In this document: one piece after another, positions 1 through 6,213 of the stretch
Position numbering within the stretch: the first letter of the stretch is position 1
Layout of the letters: each line of letters starts with the position of its first letter
Assembly (NCBI GenBank): GCA_024682835.1
Contig: JAIKYU010000112.1
Coordinates: 1-34,115 of the forward strand
Source of the DNA: Lachnospiraceae bacterium
Lineage (GTDB): Bacteria; Bacillota; Clostridia; Lachnospirales; Lachnospiraceae
Reading direction: 5' to 3'
Length of the DNA: 34,115 nt
Translations under genes and position numbers: made by a program
The notes under the pieces: model-generated
Seen by the model: the letters and a program-made list of their open reading frames with translations, nothing else
Told to the model about the DNA's origin: nothing
Database searches by the model: none

Positions 1-512
1 TTGCCCCGGTTGTCGGTCCGCACAGGGCCTCCGTCGGTCCACACGCGGGAGAAGCAGATGTTGTTGGCCCGTTCAAAGGGGGTCTCACCGTTGATGGAGA
101 CGGAACGCTCTGCGGCGACGCCGCGGGATTCGGGCAGATAATACCTGATGTGCAGGCGGTACATGCCGGCCTCCGGAACATCGACCGTCCAGGTGGCCAC
201 GGATGCGGTGTCGGTATAGACCACGCCGGTCTCTCCGTCCAGCTCGTCGACCATGTGCACATCGCCCTCCGCTTCGAAGCCGGCGATATCCACATCAATC
301 ACCTGCTGCGGACGGGCCGCATCGGCGTGTGCCGTGAGGTAGCCGGTGTAGGTGCCGGTGCGCTCCATGCCCGCCACGTCGGTGGTCAGATCAGCGCCGG
401 CATATTTGTCCTCAAAGGTCTCCACCCGCCGCATGGACAGGAGAACACAAACCAGAATAAGAGCGGAAAGAACGATCACGGTGATCAGAACGGTTTTACC
501 AGTTTTATGCAT
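1..512 (-). CDS. Large extracellular sugar-binding / solute-binding protein, 5' part only
   Basis: Only the first 170 codons are in the window and the gene continues leftward off the edge. The start is ATG at 512-510, preceded by a GGAGG site at 527-523. The N-terminus is MHKTGKTV followed by a hydrophobic stretch (about residues 8-27), so it is a signal peptide or membrane anchor. The visible mature part contains beta-rich sequence with motifs YYLPES, SINGE and FSRVWTD (about residues 120-165). These resemble the N-terminal galactose-binding-like domain of the very long (about 900-1000 aa) ABC-transporter solute-binding proteins of Bacillota. Family assignment rests on remembered motif similarity and the bulk of the protein is not visible. 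A glycoside hydrolase with an N-terminal carbohydrate-binding module is the main alternative. It would act outside the membrane in carbohydrate capture. Confidence 0.6.
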   Translation of the reverse strand, partial: MHKTGKTVLITVIVLSALILVCVLLSMRRVETFEDKYAGADLTTDVAGMERTGTYTGYLTAHADAARPQQVIDVDIAGFEAEGDVHMVDELDGETGVVYTDTASVATWTVDVPEAGMYRLHIRYYLPESRGVAAERSVSINGETPFERANNICFSRVWTDGGPVRTDNRG

Positions 513-556
513 ATGGTACAGGCCTCCGCGCAATGTCGGTAAATGAAAGCGCAATC

Positions 557-585
557 ATTTTACCAGATTTCCATGTCGTTGACAA
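557..585 (-). promoter_or_regulatory. Sigma-A-type promoter of the leftward sugar-binding protein gene
   Basis: On the minus strand, TTGTCA (585-580) and TAAAAT (562-557) are separated by exactly 17 bp. The predicted start site is near 550, giving a leader of about 38 nt before the ATG at 512. Confidence 0.6.
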
Positions 586-720
586 GACGATTTGGGCAGA
601 ATGCACAAAAAAGAGTAAAGGTAAAACGATATACCATAGTCAAACGTTACAAAGCAGCGTTGCCTCGGCGCTAAATCACAACGATCAAACAATCATAGGG
701 TGGTCGATGCAGGATGAAAA

Positions 721-749
721 TTGACTTTTGGCCTTAACATTATTACATT
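721..749 (+). promoter_or_regulatory. Sigma-A-type promoter of the D,D-carboxypeptidase gene
   Basis: TTGACT (721-726) and TACATT (744-749) are 17 bp apart, with a predicted start near 756. The 513-776 gap is AT-richer than its surroundings. It holds this promoter and the divergent one at 557-585. A 63-codon open frame at 533-724 has no ribosome site and is not supported. Confidence 0.5.
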
Positions 750-776
750 TAAGATGATGACAGCAGATGAAATGAT

Positions 777-2273
777 TTGCGAAGTGCGGAACAATCTCAC
801 TTATCAGATGATAACAGAGTCAGACAAGAGGTGCAGAAGGCTTTGAGAGAAGACCGGTTACATAATATAAAGGGAAAAAAGTGCCTCTGCATGTGGCTGA
901 TGGCCGTGCTTGTGTTTTTTTCGGGATGGACGGCCCCGGTTTTTGCTGCAGAGGAGGGGTCGGACACACTCATGGAGCAGGCGCAGAAAAGGCGCCTGAT
1001 TCCCGCGCAGTCGGATGAGATCCCCGGCTGGCCCGACGGCCCGGCGATCACGGCACAGGCGGCCATCGTGATGGAAGCGGACACGGGGACGGTTCTCTAT
1101 GCGAAAAACATCCACGAGCAGCTCTACCCGGCAAGCACCACCAAGATCCTCACCTGTCTCCTGGCGGCGGAGGAGTCGTCCATGACGGAGGAGGTGACCT
1201 TCTCCGAGACGGCGGTGCTCTCCATTCCGCCGGGCAGCTCCTCCATCGGCATCGATCCCGGGGAAATGCTCACGATGGAGCAGGCGCTCTACGGGATTCT
1301 GGTCGGGAGTGCCAACGAGGTAGCCAACGGCGTGGCGGAGCATGTGTCAGGCAGCATACCGGCCTTCGTCGAGCGGATGAATAAAAGGGCGAAGGAGCTG
1401 GGCTGTGCGGATTCCCATTTTGCCAACACGAACGGGCTGCCGGATTCGACCCATGTGACCAGCGCATATGATCTGGCGGTGATTGCGCGGGCGTTTTTTG
1501 CGCATCCGGTGCTTGCGCGGATTGCCGGCACGCCGTCCTTCCATTTTTCACAGACAGCGAAACAGAAGGATGACTTTACCATCCGTACAAAGAATAAACT
1601 GGTCAACGGAGAGATTCCCTGCGAGGGGATCATCGGCGGCAAGACCGGCTATACGGATCTGGCCCGGGAGACGCTGGTCACCTGCGCGGAACGGGACGGG
1701 ATGCGTCTGATCTGCGTGGTGCTCAAGGAGGAGAGCCCGGCGCAGTTTACCGACACGGTGACCCTGCTGGACTACGGCTTCCACAATTTCCGCCGGGCGG
1801 TGGTGGCGGAGGAGGAAACCCGGTTTCTTCCGCTGGAGCCGGAGTTTTCCTCCTCCTTTGATATCTTTGGTGATTCCGGACAGATTCTGTCCTTTGACCC
1901 GTCTGCCGGCGTCGTTCTTCCCGCGGGAATCGACATCGGCGAGACGGAGACGGCGATCCGTTACGGAGACGGCGTTTTTGCCTGCATCGACTACAGCTGG
2001 CACGGTGTCCTGCTGGGGAGCGTGCAGATACGCGGCAATGCGCTCGGAGAGCCGGTCGGAACGTCCGGTGATGAGGCGCCCGACATGGTGACGATCCGGC
2101 TGTTTAAGGTAATGCCTGTGGTCTACGGAGCGGCGGGTCTGTTCTGCCTCGTGGCATGGGCGGTCTCCTTTATCCGGTCGTACCATTTCGGCGGACTCAG
2201 CCGTGCCGAGCGCAGACGTTACCGGAGGGAGCGCAGAAACCGGCGGAAGGAGGGCCTCCACCTGTCCGATTGA
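777..2273 (+). CDS. D-alanyl-D-alanine carboxypeptidase (penicillin-binding protein, S11 family)
   Basis: This is a DacF/PBP5-type enzyme that trims the terminal D-Ala from peptidoglycan pentapeptides on the outer face of the membrane. All three active-site motifs are present: SxxK as S120-T-T-K123, SxN as S178-A-N180, and KTG at 289-291 (numbered from 777). A signal peptide core (about residues 39-57) ends near VFA-AEEG. A C-terminal hydrophobic helix (about 452-473) followed by an Arg-rich tail anchors the protein; many relatives instead use an amphipathic helix. The start is unresolved. The frame opens at TTG 777, but no good Shine-Dalgarno precedes it. GTG 831 and TTG 843 are alternatives, and any start must lie upstream of the basic KGKK segment before the signal core. 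The gene ends 2 bp from the convergent hydrolase gene, with no terminator visible between them. Confidence 0.9.
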   Translation: MRSAEQSHLSDDNRVRQEVQKALREDRLHNIKGKKCLCMWLMAVLVFFSGWTAPVFAAEEGSDTLMEQAQKRRLIPAQSDEIPGWPDGPAITAQAAIVMEADTGTVLYAKNIHEQLYPASTTKILTCLLAAEESSMTEEVTFSETAVLSIPPGSSSIGIDPGEMLTMEQALYGILVGSANEVANGVAEHVSGSIPAFVERMNKRAKELGCADSHFANTNGLPDSTHVTSAYDLAVIARAFFAHPVLARIAGTPSFHFSQTAKQKDDFTIRTKNKLVNGEIPCEGIIGGKTGYTDLARETLVTCAERDGMRLICVVLKEESPAQFTDTVTLLDYGFHNFRRAVVAEEETRFLPLEPEFSSSFDIFGDSGQILSFDPSAGVVLPAGIDIGETETAIRYGDGVFACIDYSWHGVLLGSVQIRGNALGEPVGTSGDEAPDMVTIRLFKVMPVVYGAAGLFCLVAWAVSFIRSYHFGGLSRAERRRYRRERRNRRKEGLHLSD

Positions 2274-2275
2274 TT

Positions 2276-3076
2276 TTACAGGCGTTTCAGCCAGGCTGTC
2301 GCCAGATCGATCCACGGCTGGCAGCAGGGCTCGATCTCCGATCCCCCGGGGCTTTTGGTTCGTTCGTCCGCAAGGGACAGACCGTGTCCGCCCTCGGGGA
2401 AAATGTGCAGCTCCAGACCGATCCCCTGCTCCTTCAGCGCGTTTGCCAGAAGCAGCGAGTTTTCCACGGGCACACAGTCGTCCGGCCAGGTGTGCCAGAT
2501 AAAGGTCTTCGGCACGTGGCGGTTCACCCGGAATTCCAGAGAGACCTGCCTGCGTGCCTCTTCGTCCGAGGCCTTTTCTCCCAACAGATTTTCGAAGGAG
2601 CCCTGGTGGGCGAAGGGTCCGGAGGTGATGACCGGATAGGCCAGCATCAGTCCGCCGATGGCCAGTTCCCTGGCGGATTTCCCGGTGATCTCCGGCAGCT
2701 CATCCGCCCAGGTGCAGGCATAGTGGCAGGCCAGGTGTCCGCCTGCGGACGCACCCCAGAGCACGATCCGGTCCGGGTCCACATGCCATTCCTCCGCGTG
2801 CCCGCGGACGAGAGCCACCGCCTGTCCAAGCTCTGTGCGCGCCGCCGGATCCACAGCCGGTGCGCAGGAGTAGCGCAGAACGGCGGCATGGAAGCCCTGT
2901 GCAAGCAAGGCAAGTGCAATCGGCTCCGCCTCCCGATCGCTGGTGTATTCATAGCCGCCTCCGGGACAGATCAGCACCAGAGGACGCCGGTCCACCGCAA
3001 TGGATTCGGAATGCTCCTGAATATAGACCGCAAACGGCGCGGCATTTTCTCCGATTTGAAATACGTGATGAAACAT
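2276..3076 (-). CDS. Alpha/beta hydrolase, acetyl-esterase-like
   Basis: The product is 266 aa, the size of small BD-FAE/acetyl-xylan-esterase-like hydrolases. Visible are the oxyanion-hole motif PGGGY (residues 38-42), the nucleophile elbow G108-A-S110-A-G112-G, an acid in WPDD (about 199-200) and the catalytic His in GGHGL (H231). No signal peptide is seen, so it is cytoplasmic. The likely substrate is a short acyl ester, such as acetyl groups on imported oligosaccharides, which would fit the nearby sugar-binding gene; this is inference. I place the start at ATG 3076, because an AAAGGAGC site lies 5 nt upstream (3089-3082). A longer frame from 3097 would place that site inside the gene. The leader contains a repeat copy (3111-3160) and a promoter (3164-3192). 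Confidence 0.85.
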   Translation of the reverse strand: MFHHVFQIGENAAPFAVYIQEHSESIAVDRRPLVLICPGGGYEYTSDREAEPIALALLAQGFHAAVLRYSCAPAVDPAARTELGQAVALVRGHAEEWHVDPDRIVLWGASAGGHLACHYACTWADELPEITGKSARELAIGGLMLAYPVITSGPFAHQGSFENLLGEKASDEEARRQVSLEFRVNRHVPKTFIWHTWPDDCVPVENSLLLANALKEQGIGLELHIFPEGGHGLSLADERTKSPGGSEIEPCCQPWIDLATAWLKRL

Positions 3077-3110
3077 GGGCGGCTCCTTTCGTATCAAATA
3101 AACATATATG

Positions 3111-3160
3111 TAGGATGTTCACGGCATGAACGCCGCGTGAGTCCGGGACCCTGACATCAT
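3111..3160 (-). repeat. Structured intergenic repeat, copy A (minimal, minus strand)
   Basis: Read on the minus strand it opens with ATGATGTCAGGGTC, identical over 14 nt to the start of copy B (4203-4216). It closes with CCGTGAACATCCTA, matching the end of copy C (9070-9083). GATGT and ACATC at its ends can pair, and an inner CGGC...GCCG hairpin remains. It looks like a deletion derivative that kept both ends and lost the middle. It sits in the leader of the hydrolase gene, oriented with its transcription. Confidence 0.65.
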
Positions 3161-3163
3161 ATC

Positions 3164-3192
3164 ATCTTAGAATATTTAAATTCCCCTGTCCA
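3164..3192 (-). promoter_or_regulatory. Sigma-A-type promoter of the hydrolase gene
   Basis: On the minus strand, TGGACA (3192-3187) and TAAGAT (3169-3164) are 17 bp apart. The predicted start is near 3157, almost exactly at the 5' end of repeat copy A, so the repeat would form the first part of the mRNA. Confidence 0.45.
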
Positions 3193-3197
3193 GAGAA

Positions 3198-3226
3198 TTC
3201 CCATTTTGGTCAGTATGGTGTAAACT
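3198..3226 (+). promoter_or_regulatory. Candidate promoter of trmB-trxA
   Basis: TTCCCA (3198-3203) and TAAACT (3221-3226) are 17 bp apart and each matches the consensus at 4 of 6 positions. The predicted start falls at about 3233, at or within a base or two of the trmB ATG, which would make the transcript leaderless. Confidence 0.4.
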
Positions 3227-3233
3227 GATATGC

Positions 3234-3881
3234 ATGCGACTACGAAATGTTCCGGGGGCGAAGGAGCGGATCGCCGCGAGCCCGTACTGCGAAATGGTGC
3301 CGGAGCCGAGAAAAGGACACTGGCAGGAATTCTTCGGCGGGCAGGGCCCTCTGTATCTCGAGATCGGCTGCGGGAAGGGGCGGTTTCTGGCGGAGCTTGC
3401 GCAGCGGCATCCCGAGATCAATTACCTGGGTGTGGAAAAGTACACCAGCGTCCTGCTGCGCGCCGTGCAGAAGCAGGAGACGCTCGCGCTGCCCAATCTC
3501 CGGTTCGTGCGTATGGAGGCGGAGATCCTGACGGAGGTCTTTGACCGCGGAGAAATCGGGCATATCTATCTGAATTTCTCCGATCCGTGGCCAAAGGAGC
3601 GCCATGCCCAGAAGCGTCTGCCGTCCGCGAGCTTTCTGCGCCGGTATGAGGAGGTGCTTGCTCCCGGCGGGACGGTGGAGTTGAAGACGGACAACACGGC
3701 GCTTTTTGATTTTGCACTTGGTGAGCTTCCCACGGCGGGGTGGGAGGCGGACGTGATTTCCCGTGATCTTCATGCGGATCCCGTGCTTTCGGCGGACAAC
3801 TGCATGACGGAGTACGAGGCGCGTTTTTCTGCACAGGGAAACCCGATCTGTTATGCGGTCATTCATAAGAAAGGGGGATGA
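3234..3881 (+). CDS. trmB: tRNA (guanine-N7-)-methyltransferase TrmB
   Basis: This enzyme methylates N7 of G46 in the variable loop of tRNAs, using S-adenosylmethionine. The 215-residue length is typical. The SAM-binding motif EIGCGKG is at residues 43-49. The family signature SDPWPKERH is at 116-124, followed by a KRLP segment, and LKTDN is at 150-154. The start at ATG 3234 keeps the usual MRLRNVPGAKE N-terminus. No Shine-Dalgarno sequence precedes it, which agrees with the leaderless transcript suggested by the promoter position. trxA follows after 4 bp, so the two are cotranscribed. Confidence 0.95.
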   Translation: MRLRNVPGAKERIAASPYCEMVPEPRKGHWQEFFGGQGPLYLEIGCGKGRFLAELAQRHPEINYLGVEKYTSVLLRAVQKQETLALPNLRFVRMEAEILTEVFDRGEIGHIYLNFSDPWPKERHAQKRLPSASFLRRYEEVLAPGGTVELKTDNTALFDFALGELPTAGWEADVISRDLHADPVLSADNCMTEYEARFSAQGNPICYAVIHKKGG

Positions 3882-3885
3882 ACGG

Positions 3886-4206
3886 ATGGAATATGTATTC
3901 ACGACAGCCAATTTTGAAGAGGAAGTGCTGAAGAGCAAGCTGCCGGTGCTGGTGGATTTTTACGCCGACTGGTGCGGGCCGTGCAAGATGATGGCGCCCG
4001 TCATCAAGGAAATGGCGGAGGAATATGACGGCGAGCTCAAGGTCGGCAAGCTAAATGTCGATGAAAACCCCGATATCGCCCAGAAATACGGCGTGATGTC
4101 GATTCCGAATTTCCAGTTTTTCAAAAACGGAGAGGTGGTGGAATCCCTGCTTGGCGCACTGCCCAAGGGGCGCTTCACCTCTGCGGTGGACAAGGTGTTG
4201 GCATGA
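3886..4206 (+). CDS. trxA: Thioredoxin
   Basis: This is a cytoplasmic dithiol-disulfide reductant of 106 aa, the classic thioredoxin length. The active site is W29-C30-G-P-C33, and the cis-proline is P74 in MSIPNF. ATG 3886 is the start because AAAGGGGG lies about 8 nt upstream and the protein then begins with the normal first beta strand; extending to 3853 would add an unrelated 11 residues. Cotranscription with trmB is likely. Thioredoxin can supply electrons to ribonucleotide reductases and other enzymes; no specific partner is shown here. The stop codon (4204-4206) lies inside the first stem arm of repeat copy B. Confidence 0.95.
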   Translation: MEYVFTTANFEEEVLKSKLPVLVDFYADWCGPCKMMAPVIKEMAEEYDGELKVGKLNVDENPDIAQKYGVMSIPNFQFFKNGEVVESLLGALPKGRFTSAVDKVLA

Positions 4207-4383
4207 TGTCAGGGTCAAAAGCTCATAAGGCGATCATGCTCGCATGAATCGCCGCATGAGCTCTTGACCCGCCCGAACATGAGCAAGTAGCAAGATGCCC
4301 GTTTTTCAGGGCATCGCAGCGGATTGCGAATGTTCGGAGGATTGCGGGAGTTGCGAAGCAACGGAGCAATCCGTGGACATCAT
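4203..4383 (+). repeat. Structured intergenic repeat, copy B
   Basis: The ends ATGATGTC (4203-4210) and GACATCAT (4376-4383) are a perfect 8-bp inverted repeat. Inside are three modules. Hairpin A (about 4213-4268) stacks GGTCAA/TTGACC, GCTCAT/ATGAGC, GGCGAT/ATCGCC and CATGC-TC-GCATG. Hairpin B pairs CCGAACAT with ATGTTCGG and has an inner GATGCCC/GGGCATC stem (about 4272-4337). The 3' module pairs GGATTGC with GCAATCC around a TTGC-GAA-GCAA hairpin. An outer 12-bp inverted repeat, CAGGGTCAAAAG (4210-4221) and CTTTTGACCCTG (4398-4409), extends past the element. No transposase or U-tract is present. Confidence 0.75.
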
Positions 4384-4425
4384 ATGATGTAAATCGACTT
4401 TTGACCCTGGCGTTAGATTGAGGAA

Positions 4426-5229
4426 ATGAGCAACAAGGTATACAACATCAACGATTACCGGCGGGGGCCCGGCGGGGACACGGTCGAAAACATCCGGATT
4501 GAGGATCCGCTGGATTTTCTGGATGCGACCGAAAAGGAAGCCTACATCCGCGAACGTCACCGGGAGGAAAACGAGCGCTTAAAGCAGGTCGAGGAGGAGG
4601 AAAAGAAGGCCTCCGAGGCCGCGCGCGCCCTTCCCGACGAGGAACGCGCCCGGATCAAACGGGACACCGATGATCCCATGCGCGGAGAAAGAGTCAAGCA
4701 CGCGGAGCAGCCCCGCAGGCGCCGGATGGACTATGATGAGGAAGAGTACGAAGAGGAAGAGGAGGATGACGACGGAAGCAGCGGCATCCTGATTGCTTCC
4801 GGCGTGCTGGCCCTCCTGATCATCGCGGTGGTGCTCTTTATCTTCTGGATCCGCTTTATGATGCCGAAGCCCGCGGAGCCGGAGGCGGAGGAGCGCGCCA
4901 TTCAGCAGGCGGTGCAGCAGGAGGAAAAGCAGGAACGGGAGGATGCCGCGGACGAAGCCGCCCCGGAGGAGGAGTGGGATGAATATGACCTGCTGCTTCC
5001 GGATGGATATGTAAGGACGGGAGATGTGGTCATCGTCACGGCGGACCGGGGGCTGAATCTCAGGAGTGCGCCGGACAGCGCTTCCAATGATAATATCGTC
5101 ATCAAGGTTGCCAGGGACACGAAACTGACACGCATAGCGGAAAATCCGGTACAGGGCTGGTCGGCAGTCATCCTGGAGGGACTGGACGAGATGCTGTTCT
5201 GCTCGAGCGACTACCTGAAGACGGAGTAG
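4426..5229 (+). CDS. Single-pass membrane protein with extracytoplasmic SH3 domain
   Basis: The product is 267 aa. Residues 1-118 are charged and predicted cytoplasmic, with a Glu/Lys coiled-coil-like segment (about 35-80) and a very acidic run (102-117). Residues 119-143 form one transmembrane helix. After an acidic linker (about 150-190), residues 199-266 form a bacterial SH3 domain with the signature DRGLNLRSAPDS and a conserved GWSAV near its end. Such domains often bind peptidoglycan, and the gene is directly followed by murI after 5 bp, so a cell-wall role is plausible but inferred. ATG 4426 has a TTGAGGA site close upstream. I recognise no enzymatic domain. Confidence 0.8.
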   Translation: MSNKVYNINDYRRGPGGDTVENIRIEDPLDFLDATEKEAYIRERHREENERLKQVEEEEKKASEAARALPDEERARIKRDTDDPMRGERVKHAEQPRRRRMDYDEEEYEEEEEDDDGSSGILIASGVLALLIIAVVLFIFWIRFMMPKPAEPEAEERAIQQAVQQEEKQEREDAADEAAPEEEWDEYDLLLPDGYVRTGDVVIVTADRGLNLRSAPDSASNDNIVIKVARDTKLTRIAENPVQGWSAVILEGLDEMLFCSSDYLKTE

Positions 5230-5234
5230 CTCCG

Positions 5235-6059
5235 ATGCGTATCGGCTTTTTTGATTCCGGCATCGGCGGGGTGAGCGTGCTGGCGGAGGCGCTGGCAAAG
5301 CTGCCGGATCAGGAATACCTGTTCTATGCGGATGTCGATCATGTGCCCTACGGGGAAAAGACGACGGAGGAGATCGCGCGTTTTGCAACGGAAAACGCGC
5401 GGTTTTTGCTGTCCGCGGGTGCGGACGCCATTGTGGTCGCCTGCAACACCGCCACGGCAGTGGCCATACAACAGCTGCGCTGCATGACGGATGTTCCGGT
5501 CATCGGGATGGAGCCTGCGGTCAAGCCCGCCGTGGAGGAACTGGAGGAGGGCGGCGCCCGGGGCCTCCCGGATGGACCCGGTCAGCGCGTTCTGGTCGCC
5601 GCGACCCCGGTGACCCTCAGGGAAGCCAAGCTCAGGGATCTGATTGCCCGTGTGGACAGACATCACTGCGTGGACCTGCTCCCGCTGCCGGGCCTGGTGC
5701 AGCTGGCGGAGCGGGAGATCTTTGACGGACAGGAGGCGCGCACCTATCTGGAGCATGCCTTTTCCGGGATCGATCGAAACGCCTATTCCGCGCTGGTGCT
5801 CGGCTGCACCCATTTCATCTATTTCAAACCGCTGTTTCGCGAGCTTCTCGGAAATTCCGTGCACCTGGTGGACGGCAACGCCGGCACGGTGCGGCGCCTC
5901 ATGAGCGTGCTGGGCATGGCGCCCGCCGAAAACGACTTTGACCCTGAGACCGCGAGGATCGCCTGGTACCGGTCGGGACGCCCGGTGACAGAGGAGGCGG
6001 ATCTTCACTATTTCGGACGCCTGCTGGCGAGAGCAGGAGAAGTGAAGAAAACTGCTTGA
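5235..6059 (+). CDS. murI: Glutamate racemase
   Basis: This cytoplasmic, cofactor-independent enzyme makes D-glutamate for the second residue of the peptidoglycan stem peptide. At 274 aa it has normal length. The N-terminal DSGIGG motif contains D7 and S8. The two catalytic cysteines are C70 in VACNTAT and C191 in LGCTHF, with H193 next to the second. A Gly/Pro-rich loop (about 106-117, GGARGLPDGPGQ) is longer than in many homologues. It follows the SH3 protein after 5 bp and probably depends on the upstream promoter and on translational coupling. Its stop codon overlaps the -35 box of the nrdDG promoter. Confidence 0.95.
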   Translation: MRIGFFDSGIGGVSVLAEALAKLPDQEYLFYADVDHVPYGEKTTEEIARFATENARFLLSAGADAIVVACNTATAVAIQQLRCMTDVPVIGMEPAVKPAVEELEEGGARGLPDGPGQRVLVAATPVTLREAKLRDLIARVDRHHCVDLLPLPGLVQLAEREIFDGQEARTYLEHAFSGIDRNAYSALVLGCTHFIYFKPLFRELLGNSVHLVDGNAGTVRRLMSVLGMAPAENDFDPETARIAWYRSGRPVTEEADLHYFGRLLARAGEVKKTA

Positions 6060-6084
6060 AATTTTCTTCGGAATACGATACACT
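6056..6084 (+). promoter_or_regulatory. Sigma-A-type promoter of nrdDG
   Basis: TTGAAA (6056-6061) and TACACT (6079-6084) are separated by 17 bp. The predicted start is near 6091, a few bases upstream of the first NrdR box. The -35 box overlaps the murI stop codon. Confidence 0.6.
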
Positions 6085-6097
6085 TCATAGGCACGCG

Positions 6098-6113
6098 GCA
6101 CAAGATGTTGTGG
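6098..6113 (+). promoter_or_regulatory. NrdR box 1
   Basis: The 16-mer has the core CAAGATGTTG inside CACAA...TTGTG and matches the known NrdR consensus (acaCwAtATaTwGtgt) in the palindromic arms. It lies just downstream of the predicted start site, where bound NrdR would block transcription when dATP is plentiful. Confidence 0.7.
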
Positions 6114-6128
6114 TTCGCGTTATTCCAA

Positions 6129-6144
6129 AGACAATATATGGTTG
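6129..6144 (+). promoter_or_regulatory. NrdR box 2
   Basis: The core CAATATATGG matches the NrdR consensus at 9 of 10 core positions. The two box cores begin at 6101 and 6132, 31 bp or three helical turns apart. This is the spacing typical of tandem NrdR boxes at nrd operons. Confidence 0.7.
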
Positions 6145-6213
6145 TAAAGCACGTCTGATGTGGACTTGCGGAAGGATTTGCGCGGCAGAGCGTCGAAAAC
6201 AGGGGAGGTTGTT

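Noticed and set aside
533..724. 63-codon frame between the first two genes
   Set aside because: No ribosome site, no similarity to anything known, and it overlaps the leftward promoter at 557-585.
2156..3154. 332-codon rightward frame opposite the hydrolase
   Set aside because: The minus-strand frame has the complete hydrolase motif set and a good ribosome site. The plus frame has neither.
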